Shown in pieces: positions 31,264-39,203 of a DNA stretch of 58,267 nt. This DNA is from Alphaproteobacteria bacterium. GTDB taxonomy: Bacteria; Pseudomonadota; Alphaproteobacteria; Caulobacterales; Caulobacteraceae. The notes below the pieces were generated by a model. The model searched no databases and was not told the DNA's origin. It saw only the letters and a program-made list of their open reading frames with translations. The position numbers and the translations under genes are program-made. The stretch covers positions 1 through 58,267 of the forward strand of contig JAHJOO010000064.1 in the NCBI GenBank assembly GCA_018820275.1, read 5' to 3'. Every line of letters begins with the position of its first letter. Within the stretch, counting starts at the first letter, position 1.

Positions 31264-31980
31264 ATGCCCCGCCTCGTCCTGCTGCGCCACGGCCAGAGCC
31301 AGTGGAACCTCGAGAACCGCTTCACCGGCTGGGTCGACGTCGACCTGACCGACAAGGGCGAGGCCGAGGGCCGGCGCGCGGGCGAACTCCTCGCCGCGGC
31401 GGGCTTCGTCCCGGCCGTCATGTTCACCTCGGTGCTGACGCGGGCCAGGCGCACCGGGGCGCTGGCGCTGCAGACCGCCGGGCTGGCCGACGTGCCGGTG
31501 GTGGCTGACTGGCGGCTGAACGAGCGCCACTACGGCGGGCTGACGGGCCTCAACAAGGCCGAGACGGCCGAGAAACACGGCGAGGACCAGGTGAAGGTCT
31601 GGCGCCGCAGCTATGACGTGCCGCCGCCCCCACTGGAACCGGGCGGCGAGTTCGATTTCGCCGCCGACGCCCGCTACGCCGGGCAGGACATTCCGGTCAC
31701 GGAGAGCCTGAAGACCACGCTGGAGCGGGTCGTGCCCTACTGGGACGCCGAGATCGCGCCGCGGCTGAAGGCCGGCGAGGAGGTGCTGATCGCCGCCCAC
31801 GGCAACAGCCTGCGCGCCATCGTCAAACACCTGTTCGACGTGCACAACGACCGGATCGTCGAGGTCGAGATTCCGACCGGCAATCCGCTGGAGATCGATC
31901 TGGACGGCGATCTGAAGCCCGTCGCCGCCCGCTATCTCGACTCCGAGCGGGCCACGGCCCTGCCCGAGGTCGCCGCGTGA
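31264..31980 (+). CDS. gpmA: 2,3-bisphosphoglycerate-dependent phosphoglycerate mutase
   Basis: A 238-residue glycolytic enzyme interconverting 3- and 2-phosphoglycerate. The phosphohistidine motif LLRHGQSQWN opens the protein, followed by NRFTGWVDVDLT, the NERHYGGLTG substrate loop and the second catalytic His in AAHGNSLRA. Length and motifs fit the dPGM class, not the cofactor-independent GpmI. Its stop overlaps the GTG of the RibD-like gene (GTGA, 31977-31980). Confidence 0.97.
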   Translation: MPRLVLLRHGQSQWNLENRFTGWVDVDLTDKGEAEGRRAGELLAAAGFVPAVMFTSVLTRARRTGALALQTAGLADVPVVADWRLNERHYGGLTGLNKAETAEKHGEDQVKVWRRSYDVPPPPLEPGGEFDFAADARYAGQDIPVTESLKTTLERVVPYWDAEIAPRLKAGEEVLIAAHGNSLRAIVKHLFDVHNDRIVEVEIPTGNPLEIDLDGDLKPVAARYLDSERATALPEVAA

Positions 31981-32603
31981 CGTCGGCGCGGGACGAGGTC
32001 TGGATGGCCCGGGCGATCGACCTGGCCATGGCCCGCATGGGCCGGACCTGGCCCAACCCGGCCGTCGGCTGCGTCATCGTCCGGGACGGTCTGGTGGTCG
32101 CCGAGGCCGCGACGGCCGACGGCGGCCGGCCCCACGCCGAGGAACAGGCCGCGCCCGCCGCCGGCGAGGCCGCGCGCGGCGCCACCGCCTACGTCACCAT
32201 GGAGCCCTGCGGCGCGCGGTCGTCGGGGCGGACCTCGTGTTCCAAATTCCTGCTCGAGTCCGGCGTGACGCGGGTGGTCGTGGCGGCCGTGGACCCCTCT
32301 CCGTTCGCGGCCGGCCGGGGCATAGAGAAGCTGCGCGCCGCCGGGCTGGAGGTCGAGACCGGCGTGCTCGCGGACCGGGCGGCCGTCCTCTACGAGGGCT
32401 ATCTGCACCGGGTCGAGACCGGTCGCCCGCTGGTCCGGCTGTCGGACGACGGCGAGGGCTTCGACGCCCGCTTCGCCGCCTCGCCCCGGGCCGATCTGAC
32501 CACCGAGCTGAAGCGGCTGGGCGAGGCCGGCTACACCCGCGTCTGGGTGGGGCCCGGCGAGCTGGCCGACGCCCTCGAGGCGCAGGATCTCCTGACTCGC
32601 TGA
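31977..32603 (+). CDS. RibD-like deaminase, reductase domain missing
   Basis: A 208-residue protein matching the deaminase half of RibD. The zinc site shows HAEEQ and EPCGARSSGRTSC (C-x9-C, one residue longer than usual RibD), preceded by PNPAVGCVIV. RibD is normally about 360 residues with a C-terminal reductase; here only about 70 residues follow and no NADPH-binding pattern is visible. It may be a stand-alone riboflavin deaminase or a paralogue with another substrate. It is translationally coupled to gpmA through a GTGA overlap. Confidence 0.75.
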   Translation: MTSARDEVWMARAIDLAMARMGRTWPNPAVGCVIVRDGLVVAEAATADGGRPHAEEQAAPAAGEAARGATAYVTMEPCGARSSGRTSCSKFLLESGVTRVVVAAVDPSPFAAGRGIEKLRAAGLEVETGVLADRAAVLYEGYLHRVETGRPLVRLSDDGEGFDARFAASPRADLTTELKRLGEAGYTRVWVGPGELADALEAQDLLTR

Positions 32604-32652
32604 CCGCGGGTTTCCAACGATTCCTTAAGCCTGTTCGCGCCATCCTGACGGC

Positions 32653-33894
32653 ATGGGAGAGGCTGCCCCCGCCATCGCCAGGCGTCGTCTGAAACAGGAG
32701 GAGCTGGACGCGATCTGCGCCCGGCACGACCGCCTGTGGCAGGCGCGACCCGGGGGGGCGCGCGCGGTCTTCGCGTGGATGGACATGTCCGGCCTCAGCC
32801 TGAGTGGCCGGAACCTGGCGGACGCGGACTTCGCCGCCGCCTGCATGATCGGCTGCGACCTGACCGGGGCGCGGCTGGACAACGCCACCTTCTTCGGCAC
32901 GGACCTTCAGGACGCCACCCTGGTGGACGCCAGCCTGAGGCGCGCCGACCTGCGCGGGGCCTGCCTGCGCGGCGCCGACCTGTCGGGTGCCGACCTGTTC
33001 GAGGCGGACCTGCGCGAGGGAGCCATCGCCGCCGCCGACGCGGACCGCGGATATCGCATCGTCGAGGCGCGGGGCCGGGACATGGCCGACGCCACCCGGG
33101 CCCACGGCGCCTGCCTGGTCGGGGCGAACCTGCAACGCTCGCGCATGTCCGGCGTCGTCGCCGTCCAGGCCGACTTCACCGACGCGGTGATGAAGGACTG
33201 CAAACTGGTGCGCGCCAATCTCAAACAGGCCAGTTTCCGCGGCGCCGATCTGGCCGGCGCCGACCTGTCGGGCGCGGACCTGTCGGGCGCGGACCTGCGC
33301 GACGCGGTGCTGGTGGGGGTGACCGCCGCCATGTGGCGGACCGACGGCGCCAATATGGACGGGGCCCTGACCGACGACCGGTCCGCGGCCGCCCCGGTCA
33401 GCCGCCTGCCGGCCGCCGAGATGCTGCGCGAGCACGCCGCCTGGTGCGAGACCGGGGGGGTCGAGGGACGGCCGTCCACGTTCGACGGGGTCGATCTGCG
33501 CGCGCTGCGCTCCATCGGCGGGTTGAACCTGACGGCCCTGTCCGCCCGCGGCGCGGTCTTCTACGGCCTCGACATGGAGGGCGTGCAGCTGCAGGGTGCC
33601 CATCTCGAGAACGCCGACCTGCGGTCGACCAACCTGCGCGGGGCCGACCTGCGCGGCGCGCGGCTGGCGGGCGCGCGTCTGAACGGGGCCGACCTGCGCG
33701 AAGCCCAGCTGGGTCCGCTGATGATCGCGCCTGACCGCCTCCTGCCCGCCGACCTCAGCCGGGCCTGCCTGCGCGGGGCCGACCTGTCGCGCGCGGACCT
33801 GCGGCGCGCGGTCCTGGACGGCGCGGACCTGACGCGCGCGCGTCTGGACGGGACCCAGGGACTGTCTTCGCCGCGCGCGGGAGCCGCCGCATGA
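32653..33894 (+). CDS. Pentapeptide-repeat protein (first of a tandem pair)
   Basis: A 413-residue protein built mostly of A(D/N)LxG-type pentapeptides, which fold into a right-handed quadrilateral beta-helix. Repeat blocks lie at about residues 45-115, 150-235 and 300-410. Between them are two non-repeat caps: an N-terminal EELDAICARHDRLW...GG segment and EMLREHAAWCETGG around residue 260, which look like repeats of one LxxHxxW...GG module. No signal peptide or membrane helix is visible. It overlaps the next gene by four bases (ATGA). Function is unknown; topoisomerase protection and toxin-like roles are known for some family members. Confidence 0.87.
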   Translation: MGEAAPAIARRRLKQEELDAICARHDRLWQARPGGARAVFAWMDMSGLSLSGRNLADADFAAACMIGCDLTGARLDNATFFGTDLQDATLVDASLRRADLRGACLRGADLSGADLFEADLREGAIAAADADRGYRIVEARGRDMADATRAHGACLVGANLQRSRMSGVVAVQADFTDAVMKDCKLVRANLKQASFRGADLAGADLSGADLSGADLRDAVLVGVTAAMWRTDGANMDGALTDDRSAAAPVSRLPAAEMLREHAAWCETGGVEGRPSTFDGVDLRALRSIGGLNLTALSARGAVFYGLDMEGVQLQGAHLENADLRSTNLRGADLRGARLAGARLNGADLREAQLGPLMIAPDRLLPADLSRACLRGADLSRADLRRAVLDGADLTRARLDGTQGLSSPRAGAAA

Positions 33895-35081
33895 CCTTCG
33901 CCCGGCGCGAACTGGGCCAGGGCGACCTGGACATGCTGATGACGGCCCACGAGCGGCTGGTCGACGGGCGCGCCGGCGGGCGCCGGCTGGCGTTGAAATT
34001 CATGGACCTTCGCGGGCGCGACCTGCGCGGCCGCAACCTGGCCGACGCCGAGTTCAGCGGCTGCACCCTCGAGGGGGCGAATTTCGCGGGCGCCGAACTG
34101 AGCCGCGCCGTCTTCTTTTGCTGCGATCTGAAGGGCGCGGACTTCTCGGACGCGAACCTGACCCGCGCCGATTTGCGGGGCGCCTGCCTGCGCGGCGCGA
34201 CCCTGCACCGGGCCGACCTGTCGAAGGCCGACTTCCGCGAGGGCGTGATCGCCATCCCCCACGCCAGCAAGGGGCTCGCCCAGGTCCGGCACGAGTCCCG
34301 CAGGGGCGTGGCCGACGGGGCCAGCTTTTCGGGCGCCCGCCTGGACGGGGCCGACCTCGACGGCTTCTCCGCCTTCAAGGCCGACTTCACCGACTGCGGC
34401 ATGACCGGCACGGTCCTGACCGGGGCGAACCTGAAGGAGGCCGACCTCTCCGGCGCCATCATGAACGGGGCCGACGTCGGGGGCGCGAACCTGTCGGGCG
34501 CCCGGCTGGTGGGTGCCGTCCTCATCGGGGTCGACATGGAGCGCGCCCGGACCGAACGCACCGACATGACCGGCACCGTGCGCGAACCGAGCGCGGCGGC
34601 GATGGCGCGGGCCGCGGACCTTCTGGAGCGGGCGCTGGACGGCAACGCCTGGGCGGAGAGCGGCGGCGTGCTGGGCGCTCCCGCGGTGTTCGACGGCGAG
34701 GATCTGCGTCCGCTGGCCGGGCGCCTGAAGGGGCTGAAACTGCCGGCGATGAGCGCGCGAGGCGCCTGTATGGTCGGCCTGGACCTCGCCGGAGCGGCCC
34801 TTCAGGGCGCCAATCTGGAAGGCGCCGACCTGCGCGGGACGACCCTGCGCGGCGCCGACATGCGCGGCGCGCGGCTGGGCGGCGCCCTGCTGAACCAGTC
34901 GGATCTGCGCGGCGCCGACCTGTCGCCGCTGCCCCTCGGGGCCGGGCGCGCGCTCGCCACGGACCTCCGCAAGGCCAGCCTGCGCTATGCCCGACTGGAC
35001 GGGGCCGTGCTGACCGGAGCCCAGACCGACGGCACGGATTTCAGCGGCACCGACCGCGACCTCCTCGACGCGGTGGCCTGA
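33891..35081 (+). CDS. Pentapeptide-repeat protein (second of a tandem pair)
   Basis: A 396-residue paralogue of the preceding gene with the same layout: an N-terminal LDMLMTAHERLVDGRAGG cap, pentapeptide blocks (GRDLRGRNLADAEF, GADFSDANLTRADL), a second cap LLERALDGNAWAESGG near residue 245, and a final repeat block. The match in domain order suggests duplication and probably a heteromeric or co-acting pair. Its ATG lies inside the stop of the first gene. Soluble, with no export signal. The function is unknown. Confidence 0.87.
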   Translation: MTFARRELGQGDLDMLMTAHERLVDGRAGGRRLALKFMDLRGRDLRGRNLADAEFSGCTLEGANFAGAELSRAVFFCCDLKGADFSDANLTRADLRGACLRGATLHRADLSKADFREGVIAIPHASKGLAQVRHESRRGVADGASFSGARLDGADLDGFSAFKADFTDCGMTGTVLTGANLKEADLSGAIMNGADVGGANLSGARLVGAVLIGVDMERARTERTDMTGTVREPSAAAMARAADLLERALDGNAWAESGGVLGAPAVFDGEDLRPLAGRLKGLKLPAMSARGACMVGLDLAGAALQGANLEGADLRGTTLRGADMRGARLGGALLNQSDLRGADLSPLPLGAGRALATDLRKASLRYARLDGAVLTGAQTDGTDFSGTDRDLLDAVA

Positions 35082-35085
35082 CGCG

Positions 35086-35111
35086 AAAAGGGGCGGCGTC
35101 GCCGCCGCCCC
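35086..35111 (-). terminator. Rho-independent terminator of hsp20
   Basis: Read on the minus strand, the stem CGCCGCCCC-type arm (35103-35111) pairs with 35090-35098 around a four-base loop and is followed by TTTT (35086-35089). It lies 27 bases after the hsp20 stop, where a terminator is expected. Confidence 0.65.
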
Positions 35112-35137
35112 CGGGATAGCCGGCGCGAGGCGCGGCC

Positions 35138-35608
35138 TTACGCGGCCGTCTTGCCGGCCTTTCCGGCCTTGTTCTCGATCAGGGCGCCCGTGCCGATCGC
35201 GATGGTGCGCGGCTTCAGCGCTTCCGGCAGTTCGCGGGCGAGGTCGATCGTCAGCAGGCCGTGGGCCAGATCGGCGCTGCGGACGACGACGTAGTCGGCC
35301 AGCTGGAAGCGGCGCTCGAAATCGCGCTCGGCCAGGCCGCGATGCAGGAAGGTCCGCTCGCCGGCGTCGTCATTGGCGGTCTTCCGGCCGGTGACGGTGA
35401 GGAGGTTCTCCTTGACCTCGACGGTCAGCTCGTCCGGCGCGAAGCCCGCCACGGCGACCTCGATCCGGTACTGGTTCTCGCCGGTGGACTGGATGTTGTA
35501 GGGCGGCCAGCCCTGCTCGCTGGTGCGCGCCGCGCTCTCCAGCAGGGTCGCCAGACGGTCGAAGCCGACGGCGGAACGATAGAGGGGGGTGAAGTCGAAG
35601 GTACGCAT
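35138..35608 (-). CDS. Small heat shock protein, Hsp20/alpha-crystallin family
   Basis: A 156-residue cytoplasmic holdase chaperone. It starts MRTFDFTPLYRSAVGFD, the opening of IbpA-type proteins, and contains an alpha-crystallin domain with YRIEVAVAGF, VKENLLTVTG and the end GLLTIDLARELPEA. The C-terminal PRTIAIG holds the IxI-type anchoring motif. AGGAG lies before the ATG inside a ROSE-like hairpin, and an RpoH-like promoter lies about 130 bases upstream, so it appears controlled at both transcription and translation. Confidence 0.95.
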   Translation of the reverse strand: MRTFDFTPLYRSAVGFDRLATLLESAARTSEQGWPPYNIQSTGENQYRIEVAVAGFAPDELTVEVKENLLTVTGRKTANDDAGERTFLHRGLAERDFERRFQLADYVVVRSADLAHGLLTIDLARELPEALKPRTIAIGTGALIENKAGKAGKTAA

Positions 35609-35733
35609 GGTCAGCCTCCTGAAAGGTCAGCAAGGGTGAACCGCCGGGAGGGACCCGGACGGCGGGGTTTCGTTCCGGTCGGTCCCCGCGGGGCCCCGAC
35701 CGGTCCGGAGGGCCCGGCGTCGGCGCCCTCGTC
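35609..35733 (-). promoter_or_regulatory. ROSE-like RNA thermometer in the hsp20 leader
   Basis: On the minus strand TTGCT (35629-35633) pairs with the ribosome site AGGAG (35616-35620), extended by GA/TC pairs around a CCTT loop. This includes the G opposite G characteristic of ROSE elements, whose U(U/C)GCU arm masks AGGAG at low temperature. The predicted leader is about 120 bases with upstream GC-rich inverted repeats, the usual ROSE size. The 3' hairpin is seen directly; the rest of the fold is inferred. Confidence 0.65.
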
Positions 35734-35738
35734 CGTCG

Positions 35739-35766
35739 ATTTGGGAAGTCGCGCGGGTGCGTCAAG
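35739..35766 (-). promoter_or_regulatory. Putative RpoH-type promoter of hsp20
   Basis: On the minus strand CTTGAC (35761-35766) is followed after 16 bases by CCAAAT (35739-35744), similar to the element before clpB. It would start transcription near 35732, giving a leader long enough for a ROSE thermometer. Confidence 0.45.
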
Positions 35767-35831
35767 AGGGGCCTGTTCCCGCCGGCGATCTGGCCGTAGA
35801 CATGAGCCACACCGGACCGGAGACGACCCCC

Positions 35832-36563
35832 ATGCGCCTGACCGCCCTCGCCCCCTTCGCCATCGTTCTGGCGCTGCCGCTCGCCGCCTGCGCCCAGTCG
35901 CAGGAGGACGCCGCCCTGCGCGCCGCCGTGGCGTCCGAAACCCGGCCGGAAGCCGACCGGGCCCGCGACGTCTTCCGCCATCCCTATGAGAGCCTGACCT
36001 TCTGGGGTCTGGAGCCCGGGCAGACCGTGGTCGAGATCGCGCCCGGCGCGGCCGGCTGGTGGCGCAACATCCTCGAGCCCTACGCCGGCGCCACCGGGGG
36101 GACCTATGTCGCGGTCGACCGCATCCAGGGCGGCCTGGGCGTGCCCGAGGGCTCGGCCGACCTGGTGCTGGTCGCGCGCTCGATCCACAACTGGCACGTC
36201 GCCGGACGCACGGACGACCTGATGGGCATGTTCTTCGCCGCCCTCAAGCCCGGCGGCGTGCTGGCCGTCGAACAGCATCGCGCCGCCGAGGGTGCGGACG
36301 CCGACGTCTCCGCGCCGACCGGCTACGTCTCCGAGAGCTATGTCATCGCCGCGGCAGAAAAGGCCGGCTTCGTTCTGGACGAGCGGAGCGAGATCAACGC
36401 CAACGCCAAGGACGACCGCGACCATCCCTGCGGCGTCTGGACCCTGCCGCCGGTGCGCCGCGGCCCGGAACAGGGCTGCCAGATCACGCCCGAGCAGCGC
36501 GCCGGGTTCGACGCGATCGGCGAAAGCGACCGCATGACCCTGCGCTTCCGCAAGCCCGGCTGA
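35832..36563 (+). CDS. Exported methyltransferase-fold lipoprotein (first copy)
   Basis: A 243-residue protein with signal MRLTALAPFAIVLALPLAAC, ending in an LAAC lipobox, so probably a lipoprotein. The mature part resembles class I methyltransferases of the COG4798 type: a motif I-like VVEIAPGAAGWWRNILEPY, LVLVARSIHNWH, LKPGGVLAVEQHR, and a tail ending IGESDRMTLRFRKP. A methyltransferase fold outside the cytoplasm lacks an obvious SAM supply, so the activity is unclear. A tandem paralogue follows 109 bases downstream. Confidence 0.78.
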   Translation: MRLTALAPFAIVLALPLAACAQSQEDAALRAAVASETRPEADRARDVFRHPYESLTFWGLEPGQTVVEIAPGAAGWWRNILEPYAGATGGTYVAVDRIQGGLGVPEGSADLVLVARSIHNWHVAGRTDDLMGMFFAALKPGGVLAVEQHRAAEGADADVSAPTGYVSESYVIAAAEKAGFVLDERSEINANAKDDRDHPCGVWTLPPVRRGPEQGCQITPEQRAGFDAIGESDRMTLRFRKPG

Positions 36564-36672
36564 GGCGGGCTCCGGCCGCGGCGTCCCGCTTTGACCCACG
36601 CGGCGAAGCCCTCTAAGCCGTTCGCTTCGGCGGGCGGCCGGGCCGCGCGGTCAGGCCAGCAGGGAACCGGCC

Positions 36673-37605
36673 ATGGGTGACGGGGCGACACAGGGGCGGG
36701 GAGTTCCGGGCGGACGCGGGTCCGGCCCGGCGCGTCGCGGTCTGCTGACCGGCGCCGCGGCCCTGGCGCTGGCCGGACTGGCCGGGTGCGGCCGCCGCGA
36801 GGAAGAAAAGGCCGCTCCGGAAGCGCCGGACGGCCCGTCCCGCGGCACGCTGGAGTGGGCCGTGGCCGGTGCCTGGCGCGCCCAGGACCGGATCCGCGAC
36901 GAGCATCGGCATCCGATGGAGACCCTGCGCTTCTTCGGCCTGCAGCCCCGCATGACGGTGGCGGACTTCTGGCCGGGCACGGGCTGGTACACCGAGATCG
37001 TCGCCCCCTATCTGAAGGAGGGCGGCGGAACCTACGTGGCCGTCGGCTTCCAGTCCGGCGCGGGGGCCGACCCCGCCCAGGCCGCGCTGAACGCCGCCTA
37101 TCAGGCCCGCTTTGGAGCCGACCGGCGCCTGTACGGCGAGATCGTCTTCTCGGAATTCGGCGCCAGCAGCGGGCCGGTGGCCGAGGCCGGCACGGTCGAC
37201 ATGGTGCTGTTCCTGCGCACCCTGCACTCGTGGATGTCGGCGGGGATCGCGGAGAAGGCCTTCGCCGACGCCTTCGCGGCGCTCCGCCCCGGCGGCATCC
37301 TCGGCGTCGAACAGCACCGGCTGGGGCCCGAGCAGGATCAGGATCCGGTGGCCGCCAGCGGCTACGTGCAGGAGGCCTTCGTGCGACAGCTGGCGGCCGA
37401 GGCCGGCTTCGTCTTCGTCGCCGCGTCCGAGATCAACGCCAATCCGGAAGACGACAAGGACCACCCGTTCGGCGTCGAAACCCTGCCGCCCCGGCTGCTG
37501 ACAGCGCCGGTGGGCGAGCCGCCGGACCCCGATTTCGACACCGCGCCCTTCGCCGCGATCGGCGAGAGCGACCGCATGACCTTGAAGTTCAGGAAGCCCG
37601 AGTGA
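36673..37605 (+). CDS. Exported methyltransferase-fold lipoprotein (second copy)
   Basis: A 310-residue paralogue of the preceding gene. Its N-terminus has ARRGLLTGAAALALAGLAGC, a twin-arginine motif followed by a lipobox, which suggests export in a folded, perhaps ligand-bound, state. Shared landmarks are RHPMETLRFFGL, a motif I-like VADFWPGTGWYTEIVAPYL, LFLRTLHSW, LRPGGILGVEQHR, SEINANPEDDKDHPFGV and the end IGESDRMTLKFRKP. It is 60-70 residues longer, with an insertion after GGTYVAVGF. Its stop overlaps the GTG of the hydrolase gene (GTGA). Confidence 0.8.
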   Translation: MGDGATQGRGVPGGRGSGPARRGLLTGAAALALAGLAGCGRREEEKAAPEAPDGPSRGTLEWAVAGAWRAQDRIRDEHRHPMETLRFFGLQPRMTVADFWPGTGWYTEIVAPYLKEGGGTYVAVGFQSGAGADPAQAALNAAYQARFGADRRLYGEIVFSEFGASSGPVAEAGTVDMVLFLRTLHSWMSAGIAEKAFADAFAALRPGGILGVEQHRLGPEQDQDPVAASGYVQEAFVRQLAAEAGFVFVAASEINANPEDDKDHPFGVETLPPRLLTAPVGEPPDPDFDTAPFAAIGESDRMTLKFRKPE

Positions 37606-38636
37606 GCCGAGCCGCCGACTACGCCGCCAATGCCCCCCTGATGGGCGTTCCCGGCGCCGCCTCGCCCCCGGGCGGGGAGGGCACGTGGTACCGCGGCGCG
37701 GGCGGCCTGCGCCTGCGCGCCGCCTTCTGGCGCCCGACGGCGCTCATGGGGGCGAGACCGCGCGGGACCGTGGTGCTGAGCCCCGGCCGCACCGAGCCGA
37801 TCGAGAAATATTTCGAGCTCGTCGGCAATCTGACCGCGCGCGGCTGGTGCGTGCTGGCCCACGACTGGCGCGGCCAGGGCCTGTCGGCCCGGCTGCTGCC
37901 GGACCGGCTCAAGGGCCACGCCCGCGCCGTCGAGGAGTATCTGGACGACTATGCCCGGCTGCTCGACGCCTGGGAGGCGACCGCGCCGCGGCCGTGGGTC
38001 ATGATGGGGCACTCGATGGGCGCCGCCCTGAATCTGGCCACGCTGGAACAGGGCGAGACGCGGTTTTCGGGGGCCCTGCTCAGCGCGCCCATGCTGAAGA
38101 TCAAGACCGGCAAGCGGTCGATGTGGTCGGTGAAGCTGGCGGTGCGCTGGAACCTGCGGCACGGCAAGGCCGGCGACTATGTGCTGGACGAGCCGGACGA
38201 CCCGTTCGAGCACACGTTCGAGAAGGACGCCCTGACCTCGGACGAGGCGCGCTACGAGCTGTGGCGGCAACAGCTCTATGCCTGCCCGCACCTCGCCGTC
38301 GGCGGCCCGACCTGGGGGTGGCTGGCCTTCGCCATCGATCTGGGGGAACGGACGCTGAAGCCCAAGGCGCTGAAGGCGGTCAAGATTCCGGTCTGCGTGG
38401 TTCAGCCCGGCGACGACGACCGCGTCTGGAAGCAGACCAACAAATGGGCGACCAAACGCATGGGGCGCGGCCGCTACGTCGAGGTTCCGGGCGCCAAGCA
38501 CGAGGTCATCATGGAGACGGACGACCTGCGCGGCGTTTTCCTGCACGAGTTCGACGCCCTGGCCGCCTATGTGTCGCCGGTGGAGGATCTGTCGCCCGTG
38601 GCCGGGTCCGAGACCGCGTCGACCGAGGTCGCCTGA
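37602..38636 (+). CDS. Alpha/beta hydrolase, lysophospholipase/monoacylglycerol lipase-like
   Basis: A 344-residue serine hydrolase of the PldB/MAGL type. Landmarks are VLSPGRTEPIEKYFELV, the loop HDWRGQGLS, the nucleophile elbow MGHSMGAALN (Ser near residue 134), an Asp in QPGDDDRVW and the catalytic His in GAKHEVIMET. No signal peptide is visible. It probably hydrolyses lysophospholipids or monoacylglycerols. The GTG at 37602 overlaps the stop of the upstream methyltransferase-like gene, so the three genes from 35832 may form one operon. Confidence 0.88.
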   Translation: MSRAADYAANAPLMGVPGAASPPGGEGTWYRGAGGLRLRAAFWRPTALMGARPRGTVVLSPGRTEPIEKYFELVGNLTARGWCVLAHDWRGQGLSARLLPDRLKGHARAVEEYLDDYARLLDAWEATAPRPWVMMGHSMGAALNLATLEQGETRFSGALLSAPMLKIKTGKRSMWSVKLAVRWNLRHGKAGDYVLDEPDDPFEHTFEKDALTSDEARYELWRQQLYACPHLAVGGPTWGWLAFAIDLGERTLKPKALKAVKIPVCVVQPGDDDRVWKQTNKWATKRMGRGRYVEVPGAKHEVIMETDDLRGVFLHEFDALAAYVSPVEDLSPVAGSETASTEVA

Positions 38637-38642
38637 CCGGCG

Positions 38643-39125
38643 TCAGGCGACCGGCCGGCACTGGGCGCACAGGCCGTGCGCCTCGACCGTCGCGCGCTGG
38701 ATGACGAACCCCAGATCGCCGGCGGCCCCGGCCAGCTGGGCCCCTGCGCCCGCCGGCACCTCGGCCGTGGCGCCGCAGCAGTCGCAGATCAGGAAGGCCG
38801 CCGCGTGGTCCGGCTGATCATGGGAGCAGGCGACGTAGGCGCTGAGCGAGGCGATGCGATGGGCCAGGCCCCGCCGCTCGAGGAACTCCAGGGCGCGATA
38901 GACCGTCGGCGGCTTGGCCGCCTCCCCGTCCCGGCCGTAGGCGGCGATCAGGTCGTAGGCCTTGACCGGTTCGCCGGCCGCCAGCAGCAGCTCCAGCACC
39001 CGGCGCCGCGGGGCGGTCATGCGCTCCCCGTCCGCGACGCAGGCCGCCTCGGCCGCCTGGAGGGCGGTGCGCACCGCGGCCGGCTTCAGGCCGAGGTGAG
39101 CGTGATCGTGTCCGCATCCGTCCAT
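38643..39125 (-). CDS. zur: Zinc uptake regulator, Fur family
   Basis: A 160-residue Fur-family repressor. The winged helix lies around residues 35-85 (TAPRRRVLELLLAAGEP, PPTVYRALEFLERRGLAHRI), and the structural zinc site is two cysteine pairs, CDCCG and CAQC. The N-terminus CGHDHAH is His/Cys-rich. Assignment as Zur rather than Fur rests on the divergent znuD-like receptor and the shared GTTAT-N3-ATAAC operator. It represses zinc uptake when zinc is sufficient. Confidence 0.85.
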   Translation of the reverse strand: MDGCGHDHAHLGLKPAAVRTALQAAEAACVADGERMTAPRRRVLELLLAAGEPVKAYDLIAAYGRDGEAAKPPTVYRALEFLERRGLAHRIASLSAYVACSHDQPDHAAAFLICDCCGATAEVPAGAGAQLAGAAGDLGFVIQRATVEAHGLCAQCRPVA

Positions 39126-39181
39126 GCCCTCCAGCTAAGGCGTGGGAGAGCGGAGGGCAACAGCGCTTGACGCGGCGTGAT

Positions 39182-39194
39182 GTTATCTCATAAC
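39182..39194. promoter_or_regulatory. Zur operator (GTTAT-CTC-ATAAC)
   Basis: A perfect inverted repeat GTTAT-N3-ATAAC lies 10 bases before the receptor start and 57 bases before the zur start, in an AT-rich patch (TGATGTTATCTCATAACGATT). The GTTAT...ATAAC arms fit known Zur boxes of Gram-negative bacteria. Its position would block the receptor promoter or start and may also control zur. Confidence 0.75.
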
Positions 39195-39203
39195 GATTGC
39201 GCC

